From Calliopsis andreniformis (lineage: Eukaryota; Arthropoda; Insecta; Hymenoptera; Andrenidae), in NCBI RefSeq assembly GCF_051401765.1, contig NC_135073.1, forward strand, positions 8,370,001-8,434,000: a DNA stretch of 64,000 nucleotides, given 5' to 3'. How positions within the stretch are numbered: the first letter of the stretch is position 1; each line of letters begins with the position of its first letter. Under the pieces are notes generated by a model. That model was given only the letters and a program-made list of their open reading frames with translations, searched no databases and was not told the DNA's origin. This document shows positions 23,951 to 35,960 of the stretch, piece by piece. The translations under genes and the position numbers were made by a program.

Positions 23951-24720
23951 AGCAATCCTTTATTGACTTGTTAATTGAAGAAACGGAGGATTATTAGTTA
24001 GTCAATTTAAGCTTTAGATCGGACACTGTGGTGATTGAATGCCTCATCGGTTATTGGTGTAAGTTTTATTCATGTGGTGTGATATGAGTAGCAGTTATGG
24101 TAGGTGTTACTAATGAATTTCGTTTCTTAGATACTTGACTGCTGCATTGCTGTTATAGACTACTGTATTTCGATTATTCTGGACAGTGATACATTTTAAT
24201 TGTGAGTTTAAGATTTTTCTACTGTATGTCGCTATCGAAAATAGTACTACTGAATTTTGATTATTCTAACCTTTATTACTGGTTCAGATTATTGTGAATT
24301 TTACTACTGTATCATGGTGAGATATACACCAAGAACAGTAACCATATTTGCTTCGTTTTCCTAGGATAAATGTTTTTTTGGTGCATGTTTAACTACTCAC
24401 AAGTATAATATTTGTAATTATAACTTTACTTTCAACTTCAGAATACTCATTTTAACATTTAAATAGTTACTTAGTATTTCTATAAATACTGATCCAAAGA
24501 ATTTGCTAACAATATAAAAAACGTACCTAATAGGTATCTAAACCAATTCCTGTTACAATCAAATATAATCAAGATCCAATCACAACATTACAGAGGTTCC
24601 TCTCCCTTTATTAGTATCACTCAGATCCAAAATGCTCTCACCTAACTAATTCATCCGACAGTAACATATTCTCAAATCAACCTACTTAAGGTCACAAAAT
24701 GCAGCTCCAGTCATTGTCAA
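23951..24720. other. AT-rich valley, no gene seen
   Basis: Words such as TACTGTATTTCGATTATTCT and TACTGAATTTTGATTATTCT recur near 24160 and 24247, hinting at an old local duplication. No open frame. Confidence 0.6.
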
Positions 24721-25680
24721 AAATAGAAAGCCAACAAGCGAAGGAGGTGGATGGGAGCAGACGAAAGACGGGAAAAATACAGTAGCCCTCTTTCTGCGCG
24801 AGCAGCCGCGCAGTCTGTATTGCTTGCAAGAGGGCAGAAAAGAGGTTTACACATCCTCGACAAAACTGCTAGCTGCATGAATTATATGTACAGTCTCAGT
24901 ACGCTTATTTCACTCGGGGGATGAAGCCCGCTATTCACCATCGCAAAGAAGATTTTACACGGGAATAAGTCCATAACGAGATCAGCTGATTCCGCGGTAC
25001 AAGTGTACACGGGGCAATGTCGAATCTCCTATAGCGCATGATGTACTTATCAGGCCGTTAACTGAAAGGCATAAAGGCGTTGGGCGATTTAAAGCTTTTC
25101 TCATAGAGCGCCGCAAATTTAACCCCTTTCTCTGTCCAACTCTCCATCGCCCACTTTCTCTCTCGCTCCTGCTCTGAGGGCTGGTTTTGAAATTCAACCG
25201 AGAGATTTTCATGAATGGCCCGAGAGGTCCTGCATAAAACAGTTTTTAGAAATCCGCTTGGTTGGATTTTTCCCCCGGTGAGAAGTGGAGAGAATTTCGA
25301 AACGTGAAAACCTTGAAGAGCGTTGCGCGCTGCAGAAGAAGGCTTTATCCGAGGGAACGGGTAAATAGAGGCGAATGGACCGACTCGTCGCGAAGAAAGA
25401 ATTATTTTTATTTGCTTGACATGGCCAGCAGTTCCGCGATAATTAGTATGACAGGCGTGTCTAGCGATTCCGCTGGTAACCCAATTAACGACGATCTCGG
25501 TACTGTAACGTATATTTAATATGCAAGCGTTGTCGCGACAGGTTCTTCGAATTCCTGTCATGCTTTCTAGCCAAGAGGGTTATTGTATTATTCGAGCTTG
25601 CCTAGACATCCACCAATTGCTTAATTCGAATACAATGTGGATCGAAGGTTACGATACATGAAAGAATGTGGATTCTATTA
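24721..25680. other. GC-richer island containing the longest open frame
   Basis: A 167-codon minus-strand frame (25058-25561) overlaps an 85-codon plus frame (25262-25519) and a 76-codon minus frame. The 167-residue translation has no signal peptide, transmembrane segment or motif I recognise. Its codons are not distinguishable from the surrounding noncoding islands. I do not call it a gene, though a species-specific peptide cannot be excluded by eye. Confidence 0.5.
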
Positions 25681-27480
25681 GATTTATATTTGTTATTTTA
25701 GGAAACTGTCAGTTGCTGTCATGTATCTGATAAGTGTTTTTGAAGAAAGTAGTAGATGAAGTAAAAATAATTTCGTGATCCTCAAAAAATTTTGAAACAT
25801 TTAGTTGCAAGAGTCTATACAAACTCTTTGAATTTTTCATAATTTGAGAAATGTAAACAGAAGTACTTATTATAACATTGTTCACTGGGTTCGGTCAGGT
25901 TCTCTTACAACTCGAACCAATTAGATCTTATTTCACTCGAATATATCTCATTTTACAGGTTATATGATGAACTTCATACATAATGACTGCAAATAATGTA
26001 TGATTTGCCATATTTCATCATATTACCGCGTATCATATTACATTGGTAATCAGTTTAGTAAATGTTATATTTCATTTAACCCGTAACTTTAATTAACAAA
26101 TAATTGTATGAAAATTTCTATGATTTCTGAAATTAGTAACTCTGAATTTAACAAATAATTGTAATTACCTAATATTTTTTTTTTAGATAAATGAAAAAAT
26201 ATCACATTTAGTGCACGCTTGAAATTGTACTATTTCTACTTATTATATAATATTGTTGAAGTCCCTGATAAATTCCGTACATGCAGCATTTAAAAGTGCT
26301 TTCTAATAAATAATTGTTCTCGTGTTTGTTTATGACCAGAAATATATGACTGGCTATATGTTAGTCCGGCCTGTGTGCAGTAAGTATAATAGACGGCCAT
26401 TTGTTTGTTTTTGCAGCACCTCGCCGTGCTATGTGACTTGGTTACCTAGAATTTACCATGTCCTGGCGAAAAAGAGTACCAATGTATCTTGCTGTTTCAT
26501 TGCTGTTCCATACGTTCCACGTTTTGTTACGTTACATCACGGAGTCGCCATAAATTGGAACGCCTTAAGCGGTTTGTTATATTCAGAAATGATAAGACAA
26601 ATGAATGTCAAAAAAAAGAAGATATCGTGTAAATTTTAAGTATACACTCTTCAGTGTGAGATTATTTAAGGAATTCAGAATCTGGTACGTAATAAAAATG
26701 GAAAATTTGTATGAAAGAATATTCTACAGTTTTCGAGAAAAGTTACATACTATTTTAAATATTGAATTGTATTGAAATAGAACAGTTTTTAATGGAATCA
26801 TCTGTTGTCTAATTTATTAGTTAATACGTTTTTTCACTATAAGATTGGCAGATATTAGGTACAGCTTTCGGTTATGAAAAATATTTCATCGTGATTCCAT
26901 AATTAATGTAACTGCAGTGATGGAAACATCTAGTATATTAGAAATAAGAATTATAAAGTATTAAAAGCTATTGTACTTTTAGGAGGAACAAAAGAAATAA
27001 AGACAAATCTTTTTCATTTTAAGAATAAACAAGATGTTTTACGAGGCATAAGGGACATCGTCGTCACACTCGCTCCCAATTCTTCGTCTAGAATGATATG
27101 AATACTTCAGTAAATTTAGATAGCTTTTTCAAAAATAAATGAAGTCTATTGAAAACACTTTCTCACATAATACAAAGAATACCTTGGAATCTACCTTCTA
27201 ATATGTATAACAAAACATGTCTTCCATTCCAACTATGTGCTCTAATTCATCTTCATATATTTCAATACGATTTAAAAATTTCAAACTGTCTTCACAAGAA
27301 TCTCAACTGAACTTGAAACTGAATTAAACTCAACGAAGATTAACACTGATCCATCAAACTGGATCGTAAGTACCAAATATCCAACAGCCTATTACGAACC
27401 AACAAAGATAATCCTCTCTTTGAACAAATCAGCTCCTTCTCAATAGCATCCACAAAATTCCTCAGAACTCAAAAACCCAA
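25681..27480. other. AT-rich valley, no supported gene
   Basis: A 105-codon plus frame at 26322-26639 lies in a slightly GC-richer patch. It contains GTAAGT near 26371 and a TTTGTTTTTGCAG acceptor-like run near 26405-26417, but the implied intron of about 45 bases is too short and the protein is unrecognised. A T10 run lies at 26175-26184. Confidence 0.6.
26083..26163. repeat. Short local duplication, offset ~55 bp
   Basis: GTAACT followed by TTAACAAATAATTGTA occurs at 26083-26108 and 26136-26163. The 16-mer itself is exact (26093-26108 and 26148-26163). Confidence 0.65.
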
Positions 27481-28360
27481 CGAAAAAGAAGGATCCAGGT
27501 GTAACACTTCCACCCTCGACCTAATGTACGTCCGTCATCGAGATCGTTCCCAGACCTGTTCCTTGGCATATGATCCAGCACCTCTGACAGACGGTAGTCC
27601 GTGTCGAACCCCAGCCCCGGGCTTTCTGTCAGCGTGACCGGTTCGATCGATGTTGCGCTCGGCCAGTCAATTTGTCGCTTACGAAATTACGGAAGGGTAC
27701 GCGCTCGGACCTTGGCCGGATTAGCATAACCGTCGCGAGCGCTGGGAGGTTAGCAGTGGAGGAAGTTCAAGCTCCGCATGCTCGTTTATCAGGAAACAGT
27801 TAATATTTAACTGGCGGTGGCGTTATGAAGGCGAGGTTTACGTGCGCCCGTTAACAAAGTGCCACAGAACGAGGCGGCGGCCCGAGTCCCGCTTCCGCTC
27901 CGCCATCGGCTTGTTTCGTTTACGATAATCCGTCGTGAAATTAAAAACATTAGGGCCTCGTAAAGATAAAGATATTGTCCGTTCCATAACCGGCAGCGTT
28001 ATAAACGAGCACGTCGCGATATAACCTTCGGCACGATGGCGAGACCGACCAAGTTAATATCTACATCACGTATTTCTCGTCTCTCGTATCTATTCCTCCA
28101 ACCCCCGCCTCTCGCCCTCGCGGAGTCCTCCTTTCTGACCGTTTATCTCGACCGTTACAACCGTTTCTTCATGCCGCGTAATTGACCGTCTTATGTTTAT
28201 CACTTGTTTAATACGTCCACGCTCGTATCGTCCCCTATCATGATGATATAATCTTTTTCTGTCGGTGAGGCTTGTATCTCTGGTCGGTAATTGTGCTTTT
28301 ATTGCGAGTCCGCTTATCGAGTCACTTGACGGCAATCATTTGTTATGGCGATGGTGATAA
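27481..28360. other. CpG-rich island, strong enhancer candidate
   Basis: GC-rich sequence dense in homeodomain-type words: GGATTA near 27719 and TAATCC near 27926 (K50 class), plus the palindrome at 27797. An 81-codon minus-strand frame (28090-28335) reads through a pyrimidine tract and is discounted. Motif density without long frames suggests regulatory DNA. Confidence 0.5.
27797..27813. promoter_or_regulatory. 17-nt perfect palindrome, HNF1/Myb-like
   Basis: CAGTTAA-TAT-TTAACTG is a perfect inverted repeat. The core GTTAATATTTAAC differs from the HNF1 homeodomain consensus GTTAATNATTAAC at one position, and the ends are Myb half-sites. Binding is inference. Confidence 0.35.
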
Positions 28361-30000
28361 TTATGAGGGTTGTCTGAGTCTTAGGAATTTTGATGCAAAA
28401 TATTCAGGCACTGTTTTGTTAAGCAAGCTTTCATGGATTGATTGTTATATGTATAAGTGCTGTCGTAGCACTGATGTACAGTGGGGGAAATTGAACATGT
28501 AGCTTCTGTGTATGTAAATTTGATTAAAGTTCTACTAAAGTTATGTCGACTGAAATAGTATACCAAATATGTACTTCGTATATGTGTGTTACGAACATTT
28601 TTAAAATCTTATGATTGCATTAATGATATGCATATTAACAGGTATTCATAATTATGTACATGATAATTGAGCAGTTAAACTGCCATGAAAAGAAAAGGTA
28701 ATTCCTATTCAATCTTAATAGGTTTCAAATTTCCTTCACATGGCAATATTTGTTCGCTGAAGTACTCCAAAATATGGAATTATTGCAGAAAAAATAAAAA
28801 GTGTGAGTCCAAAAGATTAGCAAATTAACTAAGAAAATATAAAGCAGTTTGTTCTACTACATGAAAAAGTTTACGATAAAGATTTCACTTTTGTGTTCGA
28901 AATAAAAGTTGAATTCTAGAATTTATGATTTGAAGTAGCAGGTAAAATCATGAATAAAAGTTTCACGGGAGATAATTCATCGTTAATCGAACATGGGTAC
29001 TACAGGTACGCAAGAGTTGGCCTTTACCCTTACCATCTTGATCTGACATTGTACTGGCTTATATTTTCAGCCATTGTCAAATGAGACTTCCGAAAAATTA
29101 AAAAATAATAACTACATTTAATGTATTTTCAAGGTATCCACTGTACAACATGTTCGAAGTAACACATGAATGTTATTATAAAGTTAACTTAGAACAAGCT
29201 AAATAAATTATATGTGATACATACAGTTCGATGAAAACGTAGCAGGAAACTATTCATTCATCCATCAAGAAGCACCATTCACAAGTCTTACCTGAAAAGA
29301 ATTAATACATTAGATATGTCTATAATTTATAATTCATGACATCATGAATGATATTAGACATATATATTCAATATTACTAACTAATTAATGAATTTTATTA
29401 TGATTGTAAGAAACTATTTTGCTGTCTCAGAAAATAACAAAAAGGTTATTCCCTTAATTCCAGATTTTGAATATCCCTCTTGGATTATATTGTTCAGCAA
29501 ATTTCTGATTTTTTGTTAACCTTAAATACTTGCTTCGAACATAGTTTCCAAAGTAAAAAAATAATTAGCAACGCCATGTCCAAAAAAGAGATCCATAAAC
29601 GCATCGTCTAAACAAGTAGCGCGTAAGTAGAAGAGGTTCGTATGTGCTCAGACACATTACGTAAACCAATGTCTCTGGAATCATTTCTCCCTCAAATACG
29701 TTTTAGTGTTTCATATTTAATATTGTCTCCAATATAATCATCTAAATAAGTTTATGTTTTAGAAAACTAGCCTCAAATTTTTTTATAACATTTCAGAAAT
29801 TTATTCATCTTTTACTTATATCTAGAAGAACCACAAAACAATGAAATTTCTACAAAGTGCACGATTTTATTATTTCATGTAACTTAATCAAATGAAATCG
29901 ATGTCCTTAATTTCCTCACCTAATTCAAGTTCTTCACCCAAGGAACAGTTTTGAAATGAAAAACGCATTCCTAACTAATTTTCTCGCCGTCCAAGTCACA
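28361..30000. other. Long AT-rich valley, no gene seen
   Basis: A 61-codon minus-strand frame (28381-28566) is unrecognised. The only notable structure is the hairpin at 29314-29363. Confidence 0.65.
29314..29363. repeat. Two-part inverted repeat / hairpin
   Basis: ATATGTCTA (29314-29322) pairs with TAGACATAT (29355-29363), and inside it ATTCATGA (29332-29339) pairs with TCATGAAT (29342-29349) around a 2-base centre. The internal loop is 9 bases on one side and 5 on the other. This could be a cruciform, a remnant of a small inverted-repeat element or a structured RNA. The tip is too tight for a typical microRNA loop. Confidence 0.6.
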
Positions 30001-30560
30001 TAACACGTACCGCGGTACAAAAGTTAAGGTATCTTCTAAATTACGACAAAGGTGGTCCGTGACTAGCCGTTTCTTACGGCATGAAGACATATTGTCGACT
30101 AATCTGAGTGATTGAAGCGTACGTTACTGGAGGGTAACCACGAATGGAAGAAGGACAACGGGAAAAAGAGAACAAACGGACGCATGATGTACAATATTGT
30201 TAAAAGCATAGAAGTAGAACGACAGGATACGCCGGTCTGTACCATTCGGGACCAGGCTGACAATGACAAATGGCACCATGCACCGTCCTCAAATTTTCTT
30301 ATTACCCCATACGTAAGTTCTTGCGCCGGTGTGTTTCGCAATTTACGCTTCTACCGGTGCACCGCGACTGCCCCGGGAATTTGAAGCTGAATTGTGCCCT
30401 CGAACCAACGTATAACAGTGCATGTACGCTGCCTCCCTGTTTCCGAGACATTAGGCATACGTTGTTAAGCTTGTTGGGTTTAGAGTCACATAACGTCGTA
30501 AACGTGCGCGTTGCCCTCGGGGCTAAATTGAACCGGTTCACATGAGACGATGTACATTTT
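30001..30560. other. GC-richer island with opposed short frames
   Basis: Frames of 90 and 91 codons (plus) overlap frames of 80 and 79 codons (minus). Opposed frames of equal size argue for low stop density rather than genes. A GCCGT...ACGGC dyad lies near 30067-30081. Confidence 0.5.
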
Positions 30561-31780
30561 GAATTATCTTGCGCTACGGTTTAACTTTTTCAAACTGTTA
30601 ATTAAAGTGCTAAACTTGAATAAAAGGTTCTATTGAAATTTTCTAACTTATTGAAAATTAATATTATTGTATCCTAGGTAAGTGTATCTTCAATTTATAA
30701 TTCAATACTGTTAATTCAATGCTTCTTGTTTTAAGACTTATTCTATGAAAGTAAAGAGAGGTGCTTAAGTACCTGCATGTGTAATTTTTCACTTATATGT
30801 ATAGGTATCCATAATAGTTATTATTTGTTATCTATTATTTAGACACCATAGCTATGAGGAATAGAACAACATTTTTATGTACAATACTTTGCAATAAGTA
30901 AGAAGAAATAGTTGCAAGATTTTTTATTCTACAGATTATGAACATTAACTCAAGTATCTGTTCTTAAATCAATTGGGAATTTCCTCGAATTCAAACAAAT
31001 AGAAGGGGATGATTACTAATGGCCTTGTAAACACAATGATTGAAAAGTGAAGAAAGAGAGGTATTCACAGACTGAAGGCGCCAAAGTGAGGAAACAGGCA
31101 TTTAAAGGAAGATCCTCGTTCTATTACTCCCATTCACTTGATCTTTACTTCACAAATCGCCATCTTATAATACTCCCTCTTGCTTGGATTATTTCCATCT
31201 CTCGCCTTGAAGCTTATTTGCTCTCAAGTGATTGGCTTTTCTTAATCGATATTTAGTACTAATTGTAAAATACCGAGGTGATTTATCCACTTCCTTCTTC
31301 TTAAAAGAAAACATTTTTTAACAAATCATTACAAGCAATTTAAAAAAGTGTATATTACCCATAGAATAAGTTAAAAAATAACTTTCATAACAGATGTACT
31401 ATACAAACTAGAAAAAAATGTTATTTCATACATTCTATACAACAAAACATATTACCATTGATCCTTCACATCTCCACTAATTTCCACAATATTAAAAATA
31501 GCTGAATTTTCACAACCTATAAAGTTTTTTGTAAACATTTATGTAATAATATATTAATACAATGCACAAGGTAAATTAATAAATTGAAACAAGGAACACA
31601 CACAGTACTTGCAATTCTATGAAAAAGAATTGAATTAATTTTTTAAAAGAAGAAGCACCCCACCACTCAACTTCCTAAAGCTACCAGCCCCATCTAGAAA
31701 AGTACCAGATCCCCTATCCACAGAAGAAACACAGTATCACGTATCGCCCTAAAATTACAAAACTCTCTTCTATCAAACTT
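30561..31780. other. AT-rich valley, no gene seen
   Basis: A 69-codon plus frame (31047-31256) is unrecognised. No tandem repeats of note. Confidence 0.65.
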
Positions 31781-32420
31781 CCACTATTTACGCCTGCAAG
31801 TTTCACGAATGGCGGTCGAACGGGAGCCTGCTGAAGCGTCATCTTCAAAGCTCCAGGTGCCCCGCGTCCCCGCGTGCATGTACGCCTACGCACCACCACC
31901 AGTAGGCTATATACACGTGCATGCATATGTATACGTGCAAAGAGAGCGAAAGGAGCCGAAGGCCGCGTGACTACGGGCTTGAACGAGTAACAGGGCGAGC
32001 GGATACAGCCCGCGGGGGGCAGCATGGAGAGCGGAGGATAATAGGGATGAGTGGGCCAAGGGGTATGAATCAAGCTGAGCAAACATTGAACTTCGAGATA
32101 CGGTATCGCCACACGAAAGCTACATACCGCGGGCAAAGAGGAGGACGTACCTCGAAGTACACCTTAGCGATTACAATTCTCGACCCTGGCCATAGAGTTC
32201 CTCTTACACAGAATAGCGTCCCTCGTTTCGGTCGTTCCTAACTCCCGGTCCTCCGCAACGGAATATGTATGTGCCAAATATTGGCAGTGCCAGACGTTGT
32301 CTGTGCATGTTTGCCGCGGGACCGAGTTCGCGCAAAAATTCCGACGGACTTTGAGAGCGATAAACTGGACAACGCTGGGACAATAGAACACAGCGTGTAA
32401 GGCGAAGGAATTTAGAATAG
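31781..32420. other. GC-rich island with ACGTG words
   Basis: CACGTG at 31914-31919 is followed by ATGCATATGTATACGTGC. Frames of 140 codons (31714-32136, minus), 106 codons (31921-32241, plus) and 75 codons (minus) overlap and lack recognisable domains. Regulatory rather than coding DNA is inferred. Confidence 0.45.
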
Positions 32421-33380
32421 GAGGCGAAAATTTTGAGTGACTGGTTTCGGTTCAGTGTTTGCTTTCACGCTTCGGCGAGTTGTATTTGAGCAGTGTAACG
32501 CTGTATGTTCCTGTGGCTGACGAAAGGTGGGTTATTCAAATCAGATGGGAATTGGGCAAGCTGACTATCCTGGCTTCTAAAGGTAGTTTTATGTTAGAAT
32601 TGTCCAACTGAGACTAGAAACTGAATCGACTACAGTGTTTAAAATTTGGAACAGCTTGATGATATGTAATGTTTGTCTTTTACTTTGGAGTTAGAAACGA
32701 TGAAGTGTAGGAGATTAACAAGGAAACTTCTATACACTGAAAATTTTGATTTTGCTTAAACGAGTGCAATGCAATAGAATTATTTAGTAGTTGTAATAAA
32801 ATCATAATGAAAATTTTTTACTAAATTTGTGAATTTTAAATATTAATTCTTACAATTTTTTTATATTTGTTAGAGTTTTCAAGATATACATAATATAAAA
32901 GAGTAGATAACCACGTGTTAATATTTAAGGGGTGTTTTTGTTCAGAAAAATCAAAAGAACTAAAGAAGGTTGAGCAAAAAATACAATCCGATAGTTTTTC
33001 TGGGGTTCCTTATAAATCTACAAAGTTTAAAAAGTCAACATTTTAGGGATACAGGAATTTCCGTGCAAGTAGAAGTGGTCATCAGTGGCCAGACATGACA
33101 ATAAACAAAGATTAACTATAATTGTTTACGTTCTCTTGTAGCACAGATTTCTGCAATGAAAATTATCATATATATATTCTTCGACAATGTTAAAAACTTC
33201 ACACTGAATTGATAACTTTAAAAAGTCATTTAACTAACCTTACACAAGACAAAAATAACTACCCTGCTTAGGTCGATTACGTATCCACTTATCAAAATTT
33301 TCACCCTTTTAATAACCCTCATTCCAGTCTTTACCTTCTATTTCACGTTGGTTCTAAAGTTAACATTTTTTAGAGTAGCA
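32421..33380. other. Mixed to AT-rich stretch, no gene seen
   Basis: No open frame over 60 codons. It contains one copy of a small dispersed repeat at 33067-33112 (partner at 61408-61455). Confidence 0.6.
33067..33112 (+). repeat. Dispersed repeat, copy 1
   Basis: The core ATCAGTGGCCAGACAT and its A-rich 3' side match 61408-61455 with scattered mismatches over about 45 bases. The order of matching blocks is preserved, which suggests common origin rather than chance. Confidence 0.45.
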
Positions 33381-33890
33381 GTAGCTGAGGAATATGACGA
33401 AGAGTACGATCCCCTAAACCAGGCAGTGACTATAGTAAGATAAGGGTGCGTTCGGCTTGGAGGAACGTAACGTGTCATCCCCAAGGGATATCAAGAGAGT
33501 GGCCTCCCGGTCTCTTATTCCCGAATGTTTTAGCCAACCCCAGCTATACCAGACTGGAATATCTTAAACGGCCAGGGACTTTTTAAGCAAAAACTTTATC
33601 GTATATACGCTAGCACCATCGGCCGAGAGGTCCTCGGTTGGCCTGCCAAAACTCCTGGCAATAAATCGTTAATATTCTAATTGACAAAAAGAAGTCGAAG
33701 TCCAGGAGCGAGGGCATAAAGTACGACTACTTTTGGGATTGACCGGGAGTATGCGCGCAAATTGGTTGCGAGCGAAGCTGTTACCGCTGGGTCACTCGAC
33801 CGCTGTCAAATCGATTTTCAGATTTACTAAATTGGAAGTGCTAATTTGCTTGTGTCTCGCAATACCGAAAGCTGCACGCTTCGGCTTGTG
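33381..33890. other. GC-richer noncoding island
   Basis: No open frame over 60 codons. A CCGAG-AGGTC-CTCGG dyad lies near 33623-33637. Words such as CTTTATCG and CAATAAATCG are of the Hox/Caudal type. Enhancer-like by composition. Confidence 0.45.
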
Positions 33891-34569
33891 ATTGTTCAGG
33901 ATTTTTTAGGTGTATTTATGTAAATTTGCAAATTATGAGCTCTGGGATTAACAGGGGACTCAATTCCGAATAATTGGCTAATGAGTACTTGGTAACTAAT
34001 TATTGTAATTAAGAATTATTAGCAAATCATGGGTTGCAGAACGTGATTGTAACAAAAATTGATTTATGAATTTTAATTTTGTAAAGGAAATACGAATTTC
34101 TATTGTTTTTAATATTTTTTCATTCCAGGAGTACGAATCATTTAAGACCTGAGCCCGGGTCAATTGTGACCCATGTGCGTTCATTTCAGCGAATCTCAAG
34201 TGGACGGACCATATGAACGCGAGGATTGAGGATTAAAAATATGTCCTTGCCCTTAGGTATAAATTACACGACCTATGATTTCCTCAATAGGGTTTCCAGA
34301 AAATCCTTCCTTGGTATAAGATATTAGATTACATTACCAACTTGTGACGGAATCATTGGTGGGAGATTAAGACTGGGGTGGACGCATCCTCTGTGAATTA
34401 CCAGACCCAATTTCCCACCAAAGAATCCAAATTATTCCCCCTCTATCTCCCTACTCACAGCTGATGAAGCAGTTTCCATGACTCGAGTTCGTCAGTCATT
34501 TTACAGACTTCGATCAGGTTTGATCGATATTCTCTGATTTGATCGTTGTCTAACAGGCGACCTATCCAC
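33891..34569. other. AT-rich, then moderate-GC stretch, no gene seen
   Basis: The first 250 bases are AT-rich with a 67-codon minus frame. From about 34140 the composition rises toward the minisatellite. TGATCGATATT/TTTGATCG words near 34515-34545 may be more decayed repeat units. Confidence 0.55.
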
Positions 34570-34689
34570 CCTCTGACCAGCCTCCACTGGTCACCCGTAA
34601 CCCTTGTCCAGTTCCCACTGATCACTCCTAACTCTTGACTAGCACTGGTCATCCTTAAACCTCGAGCAACTCCCACTAGTCATTGTAAA
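34570..34689. repeat. Degenerate minisatellite, ~31-bp unit, four copies
   Basis: Units at 34570-34601, 34602-34632, 34633-34659 and 34660-34689 share the pattern CYTBK...CCCACTRRTCAYYCSTAA. A 73-codon minus-strand frame (34455-34676) crosses the array. Its peptide mirrors the repeat and is not a domain. Confidence 0.7.
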
Positions 34690-34985
34690 TTAAAAATTAA
34701 AAAAAAACTTCTCCAACAAGAGGACCTGGTCTAAAGTTCTCTTCTATTATAATAAACACTTTAAAGATTTCAACTAGATAGCTTCCATTACTATAACACT
34801 CATTTTAATGAGATTTCTATTTTTTACCTGGGCAACAAGCTACACAATGAGATTAACAAATACTCCACATGAAAGTTTCGTTCTCAAAACCGCGAAATAT
34901 TAAAACGCAAATGCAGCAAAACACAGCAGCAACCGAGGCACTAACCCAGACTATTACTAAAATCGTCAGTTCCGCAACAAATTTT
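34690..34985. other. AT-rich spacer
   Basis: AT-rich. It contains the start of a 126-codon plus-strand frame (34869-35249) that runs into the next island and is unrecognised. Confidence 0.55.
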
Positions 34986-35960
34986 AAAGAAAATTACGCG
35001 CCGACGCTGGCGAACGGTACAACAGGACAAAGGACCAAAATTCGCGTAAGAAGTGTAGAGGACCAGCGCGGTAGAAAAAAAGGCTGGAGGATGATAAAAG
35101 GCGGGAAGGATGGAGAGAACAAGAGAGACAAGGAGGACGGAAAAGAGAATCTTTGTGCTAGCTGGCGCACAATAGTGAGGCGAAAGTCAGTTCCCTGCCG
35201 CGCCGGAAGTCGACGGTCGGCCATCTTTCCAACCGGATGTGCATCCTAAATGTCTCGCGAGGTTTGTATATACGAATTGTATATGGCATTCTCCTTGCCT
35301 TCCACTCTCATTCTCCGCTCCTCTTCCTTCCCACGCTGTTCTCCGCTCACCGCTCCCAGCTTCCTCGACGTCGTTTCTTCTCCAGCTGCCTTCTATCGTT
35401 TCACCTTTCCCCATTCTCCGCGGCCCCCATTCGGCATTATCATCGTCGAGCTTTAACTCGCCAACGAGGCCGCGAGGGGAGGCAGGCGGTCTGCGTTTCG
35501 TGGCTCTAGAAACGAGAACGAGGACGTGAAGGACGACGACGATGGCACGGGAGGGTGAAGACGACGACTTTATTTGACGCGGGTGCGCGGCGCTTCATAG
35601 GGCGATGCACGCACAGTAGGTGTTATGCATTTACGGCGCTGCCTCGCGGCGCATGCACGCCAACAATATAAAGGCGCAAACGGGGAGCCAGCGAACGAGA
35701 AACGCATAAAGCGTCGCGGTGCACCCTTCCAGAACGCGGAGGGTAGAGCGTAAACCGTTGGACCGCTCTTACATCTTCCTTCGCCGACGTGGCCGCGGTT
35801 CTTCCAGCCTTCCTCACCGTCCTTGCTCTTGTCCTCGCGCTCGCCTCCCAAAAGGGTCGCTACAACCCTCTCCGACGGTTGCTACGTCCACCCACGCCGC
35901 CGTCTCGTATATTTCTTTGCGGCAACGATAAAGCCTCGCTGACGTAACTTTATCAAATTT
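34986..35960. other. CpG-rich island, best promoter candidate region
   Basis: Among the most CpG-dense stretches of the window. Plus frames of 126, 90, 96, 68 and 70 codons and minus frames of 76, 75, 93 and 64 codons overlap, which is the signature of stop-poor DNA. TATAAA lies at 35667-35672 without a clear initiator 30 bases downstream. The initiator cluster at 35187 is listed next. Confidence 0.5.
35187..35224 (+). promoter_or_regulatory. Candidate focused core promoter
   Basis: An arthropod initiator TCAGTT (35187-35192, A+1 at 35189) is followed by an ETS site CCGGAAGT (35203-35210), a DPE-like GGTCG at +27 to +31 (35215-35219) and a GCCAT Pho/YY1 core (35220-35224). The DPE-like word is one base short of the canonical +28 position, which weakens the call. 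Confidence 0.3.

Noticed and set aside
25058..25561. Longest open frame, 167 codons, minus strand
   Set aside because: No recognisable domain, overlapping frames on both strands, and its island shows the same stop-poor composition as islands without any long frame.
26079..26088. miR-100-like AACCCGTAA
   Set aside because: Only nine bases match, in AT-rich DNA with no hairpin.
26322..26639. 105-codon frame with donor-like and acceptor-like words
   Set aside because: The implied intron is only about 45 bases and the frame is open without splicing. The protein resembles nothing known to me.
26916..26930. hAT-like terminal word CAGTGATGGAAAC
   Set aside because: No inverted partner or 8-bp target duplication seen nearby.
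27590..27660. tRNA-like T-loop words (GGTTCGATC, and GGGTTCGAC on the minus strand)
   Set aside because: Flanking bases do not form the T stem, and no anticodon or acceptor arms fit. The same holds for the word near 41410.
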